From Streptomyces meridianus (GTDB lineage Bacteria; Actinomycetota; Actinomycetes; Streptomycetales; Streptomycetaceae): a DNA stretch of 38,900 nt. This document shows positions 30,760 to 38,871 of the stretch, piece after piece (position 1 is the first letter of the stretch; every line of letters begins with the position of its first letter). A program made the translations under genes and the position numbers. The notes under the pieces were generated by a model. It did not search any database. It had not been told where the DNA came from and saw only the letters and a list, made by a program, of their open reading frames with translations. The stretch covers positions 1 to 38,900 of the forward strand of contig NZ_JAMQGM010000032.1 in assembly GCF_023703325.1 (NCBI RefSeq), given 5' to 3'.

Positions 30760-31041
30760 ATGAACGAAGACGTCCGTGTCACCGCTTGGGTGCGAGGCCG
30801 CGTCCAGGGTGTCGGTTTCCGCTGGTTCACACGAGCCGAGGCGCTGCGCATCGGTGGGCTCCACGGCTTCGCGTCCAACCGCCCGGACGGGCGGGTGCAG
30901 GTCGTGGCCGAGGGGAGCCGTACCGACTGCGACCGGCTGCTCGCCTGGCTGCGCGGAGGAGACACGCCCGGGCGGGTCGACGGTGTCACGGAGATCTGGG
31001 AGGCACCGCGCCGGATCTACTCCGGTTTCGAGATCCGGTGA
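30760..31041 (+). CDS. acyP: Acylphosphatase
   Basis: Small cytosolic hydrolase of 93 residues cleaving the carboxyl-phosphate bond of acyl phosphates. The phosphate cradle VRGRVQGVGFRWF carries the catalytic Arg21, and FASNRPDGRVQVVAEG carries Asn40. Length and ferredoxin-like pattern are normal. The start codon is preceded by a -10-like TAGCGT and no ribosome binding site. Its position between mutM and smc is common in Gram-positive bacteria. Confidence 0.95.
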   Translation: MNEDVRVTAWVRGRVQGVGFRWFTRAEALRIGGLHGFASNRPDGRVQVVAEGSRTDCDRLLAWLRGGDTPGRVDGVTEIWEAPRRIYSGFEIR

Positions 31042-31408
31042 GAGCGCCGGTGGGGAGGGCGCCGGCCTCCGGACTCCGGTGGACGCTCGTGGGTGTCCCA
31101 GCCGGAAGTGCCCTGGTGGTTGCCAAGAACGCCGCAGCGTGCAAGGCTGCCGCCCGAAGAGTGATCGACACACCCCGTGGGCCCCTGAGAGAAGCCGCGC
31201 CGGACGGTCTGCTGCCGTGCGCCCCCAGGTCGGCCGTTGATACGGGGTGTGATCGTGTTGACCGCCATACCTTTTGGTGAGACGCTGGAGTCCCCGCGCA
31301 CCACAGCTGTGTGTCATCGTCGGTGATGGTGATGGCAGGCATCGCGGGTGCGCTCCCTCACGACCCACACCGCATCGGTCGGTCACTCATTGTGGAGGAC
31401 CATCCATC
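31042..31408. other. Intergenic region between acyP and the small coiled-coil gene
   Basis: 367 bases with no supported gene. It contains a 10-bp palindrome CACAGCTGTG at 31302-31311 and a TTGACC at 31258 without a matching -10. The composition is less biased than the coding regions. The promoter for the gene at 31409 is expected here but I cannot place it. Confidence 0.4.
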
Positions 31409-31621
31409 ATGGCAAAGGCGCTTCTCGGATACGTCGGTGGCTCCGACCCGCGACTCCTCGCCGAGATGCGACGGCTTCAGCGGCGCGTCCAGGACCTCGA
31501 ATCCGAACTCGTACGGGTTCAGGCCCAGAACGACGCCCTCTTGGCCGCCGCTCACCACGGCGATTCGCTGCTCGACGGCATCGACATCGACGTAACCAAG
31601 GCGGAGCCCGCGCTCACCTGA
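31409..31621 (+). CDS. Small coiled-coil protein upstream of smc, function unknown
   Basis: A 70-residue protein. It starts MAKALLGYVGGSDPRLLAEM and is followed by a heptad-like helix (RRLQRRVQDLESELVRVQAQ) and an acidic C-terminus (LLDGIDIDVTKAEPALT). It has no membrane segment. ATG 31409 is well supported by GGAGGAC 8 bases upstream. A terminator follows 52 bases after the stop, so it is transcribed apart from smc. The short coiled coil suggests it works as a dimer with a partner. The family is not recognised. Confidence 0.8.
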   Translation: MAKALLGYVGGSDPRLLAEMRRLQRRVQDLESELVRVQAQNDALLAAAHHGDSLLDGIDIDVTKAEPALT

Positions 31622-31672
31622 CCTTCAGCCCCCGGGTTGGTCGGGCTGCTCGTCAGCCGCTCGAGATTCTTC

Positions 31673-31697
31673 AAGGGACGCCCTCCTGGCGTCCCTT
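31673..31697 (+). terminator. Rho-independent terminator before smc
   Basis: A perfect 10-bp stem, AAGGGACGCC (31673-31682), loop CTCCT, GGCGTCCCTT (31688-31697), followed by CGTCGTTTCTG. Confidence 0.8.
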
Positions 31698-31845
31698 CGT
31701 CGTTTCTGCGCCATTCCCCGCCCCCCGAGATCGTCGCCCTCCTTACCGTGTGATGTGCCCTGCGCACTCACCGGTGAAACCGCAGGAGTGCGCACACGTC
31801 GCACAGCCCGTCCCGCAACCGGGGGGCCGTGTCACGGCCGGGGGG

Positions 31846-31851
31846 TAAAGT
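31846..31851 (+). promoter_or_regulatory. Candidate -10 of a leaderless smc promoter
   Basis: TAAAGT ends 8 bases before the smc GTG. No ribosome binding site lies between them, and a start point at or next to the GTG is predicted. The -35 region is G-rich and not recognisable. Confidence 0.45.
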
Positions 31852-31859
31852 CCGACGGC

Positions 31860-34800
31860 GTGCACCTCAAGAGCCTGACCCTGCGCGGGTTCAAATCCTT
31901 CGCCTCGGCCACGACGCTGCGCTTCGAGCCGGGCATCACGTGTGTCGTCGGCCCGAACGGATCCGGCAAGTCCAATGTCGTGGACGCCCTGTCCTGGGTC
32001 ATGGGCGAGCAGGGTGCCAAGTCGCTGCGCGGCGGCAAGATGGAGGACGTGATCTTCGCCGGCACCACCGGACGTCCCCCGCTGGGCAGGGCCGAGGTCT
32101 CGCTCACCATCGACAACGCCGACGGCGCGCTGCCCATCGACTACGCCGAGGTCACCATCACGCGGATCATGTTCCGCAACGGCGGCAGCGAGTACCAGCT
32201 CAACGGCGACACATGCCGCCTCCTGGACATCCAGGAACTGCTGTCCGACTCCGGCATCGGCCGCGAGATGCACGTGATCGTCGGACAGGGCCAGCTCGAC
32301 TCGGTCCTGCACGCCGACCCCATGGGCCGCCGGGCCTTCATCGAGGAAGCGGCAGGGGTGCTCAAACATCGCAAGCGCAAGGAGAAGGCGCTTCGCAAGC
32401 TGGACGCGATGCAGGCCAACCTGGCGAGGGTGCAGGACCTCACGGGTGAACTGCGCCGCCAGCTCAAACCACTCGGCCGACAGGCCGCGGTGGCCCGCCG
32501 CGCGGCCGTCATCCAGGCCGACCTGCGGGACGTACGGCTGCGGCTGCTCGCCGACGACCTGGTGACCCTGCAGGAGTCCCTGCGCACCGAAACCGCCGAC
32601 GAGGCCGCGCTCAAGGAGCGCAAGGAAGCGGTGGAGGCGGAGCTGCGGGCGGCCCAGCACCGTGAGGCGGCTCTCGAGGAGCAGGTGCGCAGGCTCACCC
32701 CGCGGCTGCAGAACGCCCAGCGGACCTGGTACGAACTCTCCCGGCTGGCCGAGCGGGTGCGCGGCACCGTCAGCCTCGCCGATGCGCGCGTCAAGAGCGC
32801 CACGGCCGCCCCCGCCGAGGAGCGGCGTGGACGCGACCCCGAGGACATGGAGCGCGAGGCCACCCGGATCCGGGAGCAGGAGGCGGAGCTCGAGGCGAGT
32901 CTGGAGGCCGCACAGCGGGCCCTCGACGACACGGTCGCCCATCGCGCCGAGTTGGAGCGTGCCCTCGCGGCCGAGGAACGCCGTCTGAAGGACGTCGCCC
33001 GGGCCCTCGCGGACCGCCGGGAGGGCCTTGCCCGGTTGCAGGGCCAGGTGGGGGCGGCTCGCAGCAGGGCCGCGTCGGCTCAGGCCGAGATCGGTCGGCT
33101 GGCCACCGCGCGGGACGAGGCACAGGAACGGGCCGTCGCTGCACAGGAGGAGTACGAGCAGCTCAAGGCCGAGGTCGACGGACTCGATGCCGACGATGCC
33201 GAACTTGCCGAGCGTCACGCGCAGGCCAAGCGCGAACTCGCGGATTCCGAAGCATCGTTGAACGCCGCCCGCGAGGCCGCCACCGCCGCGGAACGCAAGC
33301 GCGCCGCGGTCGCCGCCCGGCACGAGGCCCTCGCGATGGGGCTGCGGCGCAAGGACGGCAGCGGAGCACTCCTCGAGGCGTCCGACCGGCTCACCGGTCT
33401 GCTGGGCCCGGTGGCCGAACTCCTGACCGTCGCCACCGGATACGAACTCGCTGTGGCCGCTGCCCTCGGCGCCGCGGCCGACGCGATCGGTGTCGCCGAC
33501 CCCGGGACCGCGGCCGACGCCCTGCGGTTGCTGCGCAAACAGGACGCAGGACGTTCGGCGTTGCTCGTCGCGACCACCGAGGACACCTCCGTATCGGCTG
33601 ACGCGGAACGGCACGTCGGGCCGGCGGAACCGTCGGCGGACGGTCTGCGTCACGCGGCCGACCTGGTCAGCGGCCCGGCCCCGCTGCTGCCCGCGGTGCA
33701 CCGTCTGCTGTCCGGCGTTGTCGTGGTGGGAACCCTGGAGGATGCCGAGGACACGGTTGCCGACTATCCGGGACTGACCGCGGTGACGGCCGAGGGAGAC
33801 CTCTTCGCAGGGCACTTCGCGCAGGGCGGATCCGCCGGTGCACCGAGTCTGCTCGAGGTCCAGGCCTCTGTGGACGAGGCAGCGGCGGAACTCGAGGAAC
33901 TGGACGTGCGGTGCGAGGAACTGGCCGCGGCTCAGAGCCGCGCCGCCGACCACCGGTCCGGATGCCGGGCGAATCTGGAGGAGGTCGCGGCCGCCCGCAG
34001 CGCGGCGGACCGGGAGAAGTCGAAGATCGCCCAGTCACTGGGGCGCCTCGGCGGCCAGGCCCGGGGCGCCGCGGGTGAGGCCGAGCGGACGACGGCGGCC
34101 GTGGCCAAGGCCGAAGCCGCGCTGCACCGTGCCGAGGAAGAGGCGGAGGAACTGGCCGAACGCCTGCGCACCGCAGAGGAGGCCCCTGCCGAGGAGGACC
34201 CCGACACCTCGGTCCGCGATCGGCTCGCGGCAGACGGAGCCAACGCGCGGCAGACGGAAATGGAGGCGCGTCTCCAGGCCAGGACGCATGAGGAACGGGC
34301 CCGGGGCCTGGCAGGCCGGGCGGACTCCCTGGACCGGGCGGCGAGAGCCGAACGGCAGGCCCGCGCACGGGCGGAGGAACGTCGGGCCCGATTGCGGCAC
34401 GAAGCCGCGGTGGCCGGCGCGGTCGCCGACGGAACCCGCCAGTTGCTCGCGCACGTCGAAGTGTCGCTGGTGAGGGCCCAGGAGGAGGTGTCGGCGGCCG
34501 AGGAGGCGAAAGCCGGGTACGAGAGTGCGCTGGCCGCTGAGCGGAACCGGGGCCGGGACCTGAAGTCCGAGCTGGACAAGCTGACCGACTCCGTCCACCG
34601 GGGCGAGGTGCTGGGTGCCGAGAAGCGCATGCGGGTCGAGCAGTTGGAGAGCAGGGCGCTGGAGGAACTCGGCGTCGAGCCGGATGTGCTGGTCGCCGAG
34701 TACGGTCCCGATCAGCCGGTGCCCGTCACGGTCGAGGGGGACGGTGAGCGGGGGGAGTCCAAGCCCTTCGTGCGCACGGAACAGGAAAAGCGGCTGAAGG

Positions 34801-35417
34801 CCGCTGAGCGGGCGTACCAGCAGCTGGGCAAGGTCAACCCCCTCGCGCTGGAGGAGTTCGCGGCGTTGGAGGAACGGCACCAGTTCCTCACCGAACAGCT
34901 CGACGACCTCAAGAAGACCCGGGCGGATCTGCTCCAGGTCGTCAAGGAGGTGGACGAGCGCGTGGAACAGGTGTTCACCGAGGCGTACCGGGACACGGCC
35001 CGTGAGTTCGAGGGTGTCTTCTCCCGGCTGTTCCCCGGGGGCGAGGGTCGGCTGGTCCTGACCGACCCCGACAACATGCTGACCACCGGAGTGGACGTGG
35101 AAGCGAGGCCGCCCGGCAAGAAGGTCAAGCGGCTGTCCCTGCTCTCGGGCGGCGAGCGCTCGCTGACGGCCGTCGCGATGCTGGTGTCGATCTTCAAGGC
35201 CCGGCCCAGCCCGTTCTATGTGATGGACGAGGTCGAGGCAGCACTCGACGACACCAATCTGCAGCGGCTGATCCGGATCATGGAGGAGCTGCAGGAGAGT
35301 TCGCAACTGATCGTGATCACTCACCAGAAGCGGACGATGGAGGTCGCCGACGCCCTTTACGGCGTCTCCATGCAGGGCGACGGGGTGTCCAAGGTCATCA
35401 GTCAGCGGCTGCACTGA
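31860..35417 (+). CDS. smc: Chromosome segregation ATPase SMC
   Basis: Condensin core ATPase of 1185 residues, acting as a dimer with ScpA/ScpB to organise and separate chromosomes. From GTG 31860 the protein begins HLKSLTLRGFKSFASATTL. Walker A GPNGSGKS is at 31-38. Long coiled coils run from about 160 to 500. The hinge domain is near 500-660 (LTGLLGPVAELLTVATGYEL to LFAGHFAQGG). A second coiled coil follows, then the head with signature LLSGGERSLTAVAM near 1095 and Walker B VMDEVEAALDD near 1123. The GTG is favoured by the family N-terminus and the adjacent -10 element. Divergence from the usual ATG explains why longer upstream starts would be called. Confidence 0.97.
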   Translation: MHLKSLTLRGFKSFASATTLRFEPGITCVVGPNGSGKSNVVDALSWVMGEQGAKSLRGGKMEDVIFAGTTGRPPLGRAEVSLTIDNADGALPIDYAEVTITRIMFRNGGSEYQLNGDTCRLLDIQELLSDSGIGREMHVIVGQGQLDSVLHADPMGRRAFIEEAAGVLKHRKRKEKALRKLDAMQANLARVQDLTGELRRQLKPLGRQAAVARRAAVIQADLRDVRLRLLADDLVTLQESLRTETADEAALKERKEAVEAELRAAQHREAALEEQVRRLTPRLQNAQRTWYELSRLAERVRGTVSLADARVKSATAAPAEERRGRDPEDMEREATRIREQEAELEASLEAAQRALDDTVAHRAELERALAAEERRLKDVARALADRREGLARLQGQVGAARSRAASAQAEIGRLATARDEAQERAVAAQEEYEQLKAEVDGLDADDAELAERHAQAKRELADSEASLNAAREAATAAERKRAAVAARHEALAMGLRRKDGSGALLEASDRLTGLLGPVAELLTVATGYELAVAAALGAAADAIGVADPGTAADALRLLRKQDAGRSALLVATTEDTSVSADAERHVGPAEPSADGLRHAADLVSGPAPLLPAVHRLLSGVVVVGTLEDAEDTVADYPGLTAVTAEGDLFAGHFAQGGSAGAPSLLEVQASVDEAAAELEELDVRCEELAAAQSRAADHRSGCRANLEEVAAARSAADREKSKIAQSLGRLGGQARGAAGEAERTTAAVAKAEAALHRAEEEAEELAERLRTAEEAPAEEDPDTSVRDRLAADGANARQTEMEARLQARTHEERARGLAGRADSLDRAARAERQARARAEERRARLRHEAAVAGAVADGTRQLLAHVEVSLVRAQEEVSAAEEAKAGYESALAAERNRGRDLKSELDKLTDSVHRGEVLGAEKRMRVEQLESRALEELGVEPDVLVAEYGPDQPVPVTVEGDGERGESKPFVRTEQEKRLKAAERAYQQLGKVNPLALEEFAALEERHQFLTEQLDDLKKTRADLLQVVKEVDERVEQVFTEAYRDTAREFEGVFSRLFPGGEGRLVLTDPDNMLTTGVDVEARPPGKKVKRLSLLSGGERSLTAVAMLVSIFKARPSPFYVMDEVEAALDDTNLQRLIRIMEELQESSQLIVITHQKRTMEVADALYGVSMQGDGVSKVISQRLH

Positions 35418-35506
35418 TGTAGGTGGCGTCGTCCTCTCGAAGATCATTTACAAGTCTTGAATGCAGCGCCTTCGCCGTCGTGCGAAGAGGCGTCTGTCAC
35501 GAACTA

Positions 35507-35534
35507 TTGACTTCGAAACTTGAAGGCATAGTCT
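35507..35534 (+). promoter_or_regulatory. Candidate promoter of the sugar permease gene
   Basis: TTGACT (35507-35512), a 16-base spacer and TAGTCT (35529-35534). The start near 35541 would give a leader of about 100 bases. The spacer contains CTTCGAAACTTGAAG, a partly symmetric element that may bind a regulator. Confidence 0.55.
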
Positions 35535-35639
35535 CTGCAACGTCGTTTTTTAGCTTCGGGTGGCGGCTGTTTTCCTCGGCCTCACCGGGAGCGCCCGTCA
35601 CCCACGCCCGGCCGCGCTGCCGGGCCACAGGAGTACACG

Positions 35640-37064
35640 TTGACCAGCACTACGCCGTTGACGCCAGAGGGGCGCAAAGCCCAACCCGAACATCTGGGCC
35701 ACGTCATCTTCATCGCGGCGGCGGCCGCGATGGGTGGGTTCCTCTTCGGATACGACAGTTCCGTCATCAACGGCGCCGTCGAGGGCATCCGGGGCAAGTT
35801 CGGCATCGGTTCGGGGGCGCTCGCCCAGGTCATCGCCGCCGCACTGATCGGCTGCGCCATCGGTGCAGCAACGGCGGGACGCATCGCCGACCGCATCGGC
35901 CGGATCCGGGTCATGCAGATAGCGGCCGTACTCTTCACGGCCAGCGCCGTGGGCTCCGCGCTTCCGTTCGCCCTGTGGGACCTCGCCCTGTGGCGGGTCC
36001 TCGGCGGCATCGCCATCGGCATGGCGTCGGTCATCGGCCCGGCCTACATCGCCGAGGTCTCGCCGCCCGCCTACCGCGGACGCCTCGCATCCTTCCAGCA
36101 GGCTGCGATCGTCATCGGCATCGCCGTCTCCCAGCTGGCCAACTACGCCATCCTCAACCTCGCCGACGGCGAGCAGCGAGGAAAGATCGCCGGCATCGAG
36201 GCCTGGCAGTGGATGCTCGGCGTAATGGTCGTGCCCGCCATCCTCTACGGTCTGCTGTCGTTCGTCATCCCGGAGTCGCCGCGCTTCCTGATCTCCGTCG
36301 GGCGGACCGAGAAGGCCCGCGCGGTCCTGAGCGAGGTCGAGGGTGCGTCCGTCGACCTGGACACCCGCGTCGCCGAGATCGAGGACGCGATGAAGCGGGA
36401 CACCAAGTCGACCTTCCGCGACCTGCTGGGCGGCCGCAGCGGCTTCCTGCCGATCGTCTGGGTGGGCATCGGGCTGTCCGTCTTCCAGCAGCTCGTCGGC
36501 ATCAACGTGATCTTCTACTACTCGTCGTCGCTGTGGCAGTCCGTCGGCATCGACCCGACGAGCTCCTTCCTGTACTCGTTCACGACATCGATCATCAACA
36601 TCGTGGGAACGGTCATCGCGATGCTGTTCGTGGACCGGATCGGCCGCAAGCCCCTGGCCCTGATCGGCTCGGTCGGCATGGCCCTCTCCCTGGGGGTCGC
36701 GGCCTGGGCGTTCTCCTACAAGACGGGCACCGGCCAGAACATCTCGATGCCCGACCTGCAGGGCACCGCGGCCCTCGTCGCAGCCCACGCATTCGTGCTC
36801 TTCTTCGCCCTGTCCTGGGGCGTGGTCGTGTGGGTCCTCCTCGGCGAGATGTTCCCGAACCGGATCCGCGCCGCCGCCCTGGGCGTCGCCGCGTCTGCTC
36901 AGTGGGTCGCCAACTGGCTGATCACGGTGTCCTTCCCGAGCCTGTCGGACTGGAACCTCTCCGGTGCGTACGTGCTCTACACCGTCTTCGCCGTGCTCTC
37001 GATTCCCTTCGTGCTCAAGTTCGTGCCGGAGACCAAGGGCAAGGCGCTCGAGGAGATGGGCTGA
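35640..37064 (+). CDS. glcP: Major facilitator sugar:proton symporter, probable glucose permease GlcP
   Basis: Inner-membrane transporter of 474 residues with twelve predicted membrane helices. It has the sugar-porter signatures GGFLFGYDSSVINGAV in helix 1, GRIADRIGRIRVM after helix 2, the R-rich loop SPPAYRGRLASFQQ, PESPRFLI at the end of the first half, QQLVGINVIFYYSSSLW in helix 7, DRIGRKPLALIG and a C-terminal FVPETKGKALEEM. It closely resembles the S. coelicolor glucose permease GlcP (472 residues as I recall), the main glucose uptake route there. The start is TTG 35640 with AGGAG 6 bases upstream. A perfect 20-bp terminator follows. It has its own promoter and is monocistronic. Confidence 0.9.
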   Translation: MTSTTPLTPEGRKAQPEHLGHVIFIAAAAAMGGFLFGYDSSVINGAVEGIRGKFGIGSGALAQVIAAALIGCAIGAATAGRIADRIGRIRVMQIAAVLFTASAVGSALPFALWDLALWRVLGGIAIGMASVIGPAYIAEVSPPAYRGRLASFQQAAIVIGIAVSQLANYAILNLADGEQRGKIAGIEAWQWMLGVMVVPAILYGLLSFVIPESPRFLISVGRTEKARAVLSEVEGASVDLDTRVAEIEDAMKRDTKSTFRDLLGGRSGFLPIVWVGIGLSVFQQLVGINVIFYYSSSLWQSVGIDPTSSFLYSFTTSIINIVGTVIAMLFVDRIGRKPLALIGSVGMALSLGVAAWAFSYKTGTGQNISMPDLQGTAALVAAHAFVLFFALSWGVVVWVLLGEMFPNRIRAAALGVAASAQWVANWLITVSFPSLSDWNLSGAYVLYTVFAVLSIPFVLKFVPETKGKALEEMG

Positions 37065-37088
37065 CCCCCCGCTGCTCTTCTCCTCGAA

Positions 37089-37132
37089 CGGATGCTGCCC
37101 CCGGCTCGGTCACGAGCCGGGGGCAGCATCCG
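37089..37132 (+). terminator. Very strong terminator of glcP
   Basis: A perfect 20-bp stem (37089-37108 with 37113-37132) with loop GTCA. It begins 25 bases after the glcP stop. It is symmetric and could also stop transcription from the right. Confidence 0.85.
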
Positions 37133-37158
37133 TTGCGACGGCCGCGGGGCCGGGGCGT

Positions 37159-37370
37159 TCAGCGGCACTCCGGTCCGGACAGGGCCCGGCTGATGCCCAC
37201 GGCGATCGTGTCGATGCCCACGATCAGCGGGGCGCTGTTCCCGACGCCGAATCGGCAGGTCCAGTACGGTGAGCAGTGCGTAGGCGCCGGTGACCGCGTT
37301 GATCGTCTCCCGGCCGAACCGGGCGTCCGGAGCACCAGCCCCGGTACGCAGTGCCGCGCACAGCGGACGT
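37159..37370 (-). pseudogene. Frameshifted gene remnant between glcP and ftsY
   Basis: On the minus strand, protein-like sequence runs from about 37370 as LRTGAGAPDARFGRETINAV and TGAYALLTVLDLP. At about 37251 it continues only in another frame as FGVGNSAPLIVGIDTIAVGI, ending SRALSGPECR and a TGA at 37159-37161. Removing one base (the A in CTGCCGATTCGG) restores a single frame across the junction. A stop codon lies just upstream of the readable part, and no start is visible. I do not recognise the family. A sequencing error is the other explanation for the frameshift, but the missing 5' end still suggests decay. Confidence 0.45.
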
Positions 37371-37647
37371 CATCCGCGAGAGCATCGGACGCGGGGCTCC
37401 ACCCCAGCCCGTCACGGACACGACTCCGACCGTGCACGCCGCACGCCCTCGCCGCACAGGCGACCGGCGGGAAGGGGCTGCCGGAAGACCGAGGCCGTTG
37501 AAGACGACGAGCCCGGCGCCCCCGTGAGCAGAACCACTGATGCCGCGGATTTCCCCTCGTCCCGCTCCCGGAGGACAACTCGCCACGGGAGGAGTGGGAC
37601 ATGCGAAATCCCCGTGTGACGTATGTGGGGGAACCGCCGGCGTGATT
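37371..37647. other. Region upstream of ftsY with no supported gene
   Basis: About 280 bases continuing the gene-poor interval after the remnant. No frame on either strand has both a start with a ribosome binding site and convincing composition. It may contain further decayed sequence from the same minus-strand gene. Confidence 0.4.
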
Positions 37648-37653
37648 GATACT
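37648..37653 (+). promoter_or_regulatory. Candidate -10 of a nearly leaderless ftsY promoter
   Basis: GATACT, preceded by ATT (TTGATACT), ends 9 bases before the ftsY ATG. The predicted leader is 2-3 bases, and there is no properly spaced ribosome binding site. No clear -35. Confidence 0.4.
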
Positions 37654-37662
37654 GGACGGGTT

Positions 37663-38871
37663 ATGGAAATCGTGATTCTCGCTGTAGTCATCGCCCTCGT
37701 CGCGGTCGGTGCCGTTGTCACCGGACTCGTGGTGGGCAGCCGCCGGAAGAAGGAACTGCCTCCCTCCGAGCCGCCGGGCGCCCCGACCATCACCGCCCCG
37801 CCGGCCGAGCCGCACGTCGGCGACGAGGCTGAGGCCCCCAGCGACGAAGAACGTCGCACGATCGAGGAGGTCGGGCTCCCGGAAGCCGGGGGGACGCTCG
37901 CCCCCGAGGCTCCGGCCGTGCTGCCGGCCCCCGAGATCGAGGTCCCCGAGCCGACCGAGGGGCGCCTGGTCCGGCTGCGCGCCAGGCTCTCGCGCTCCCA
38001 GAACACGCTCGGCAAGGGCCTGCTCACCCTCCTGTCCCGGGAGCATCTCGACGAGGAGACCTGGGAGGAGGTCGAGGACACGCTCCTCACGGCCGATGTC
38101 GGCGTCGCCCCGACACAGGAGCTCGTCGAGCGGTTGCGTGAGCGGGTGCGAGTTCTCGGCACGCGGACCCCGGAGGAACTGCGGGGCCTGCTGCGTGCCG
38201 AACTGCTCGAGCTGATCGGACCCGACGAGGACCGCTCCGTTCACACAGAGGGCGGCCTGGACGTCCCGGCCGTCGTGATGGTCGTCGGTGTCAACGGCAC
38301 GGGCAAGACCACCACGACCGGCAAGCTCGCCCGGGTACTCGTCGCCGACGGCCGCAGTGTCGTCCTCGGCGCGGCGGACACCTTCCGGGCCGCGGCCTCC
38401 GACCAGCTGCAGACCTGGGGCGAGCGGGTGGGCGCCCGTACCGTCCGCGGCCCGGAGGCCGGCGACCCCGCCTCGGTCGCCTTCGACGCCGTGAAGGAAG
38501 GCATCGCCGAGGGCGCGGACGTGGTCCTGATCGACACGGCCGGGCGGCTGCACACCAAGACGGGCCTCATGGACGAGCTCGGCAAGGTCAAACGGGTCGT
38601 GGAGAAGCACGGCCCGGTCGACGAGGTGCTGCTCGTCCTCGACGCCACCACGGGACAGAACGGACTCGTCCAGGCGCGGGTGTTCGCCGAGGTGGTCGAC
38701 ATCACCGGCATCGTGCTGACCAAGCTGGACGGCACCGCCAAGGGCGGCATCGTCGTGGCCGTCCAGCGGGAGCTGGGTGTCCCGGTGAAGCTGGTCGGTC
38801 TCGGTGAGGGAGCGGACGACCTGGCCCCGTTCGAGCCGGAGGCGTTCGTCGACGCGCTGATCGGCGACTGA
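37663..38871 (+). CDS. ftsY: Signal recognition particle receptor FtsY
   Basis: SRP-receptor GTPase of 402 residues that docks Ffh-ribosome complexes at the membrane for co-translational insertion. Residues 1-25 (EIVILAVVIALVAVGAVVTG) form a true transmembrane anchor, the actinobacterial arrangement, followed by an acidic linker. The N domain (TLGKGLLTLLSREHLDEETW) precedes the G domain: P-loop GVNGTGKT at 209-216, ADTFRAAASDQL, DTAGR at 291-295, and TKLD at 353-356, ending in GLGEGADDLAPFEPEAFVDA. ATG 37663 is set by the membrane segment and the -10 element before it. The gene is complete. The window ends 29 bases after its stop. Confidence 0.97.
   Translation: MEIVILAVVIALVAVGAVVTGLVVGSRRKKELPPSEPPGAPTITAPPAEPHVGDEAEAPSDEERRTIEEVGLPEAGGTLAPEAPAVLPAPEIEVPEPTEGRLVRLRARLSRSQNTLGKGLLTLLSREHLDEETWEEVEDTLLTADVGVAPTQELVERLRERVRVLGTRTPEELRGLLRAELLELIGPDEDRSVHTEGGLDVPAVVMVVGVNGTGKTTTTGKLARVLVADGRSVVLGAADTFRAAASDQLQTWGERVGARTVRGPEAGDPASVAFDAVKEGIAEGADVVLIDTAGRLHTKTGLMDELGKVKRVVEKHGPVDEVLLVLDATTGQNGLVQARVFAEVVDITGIVLTKLDGTAKGGIVVAVQRELGVPVKLVGLGEGADDLAPFEPEAFVDALIGD

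Noticed and set aside
31743..33953. A 736-codon minus-strand open frame opposite smc
   Set aside because: It is the antisense of a clearly coding smc gene in GC-rich DNA, where long antisense frames are routine. Its translation has no recognisable domain.
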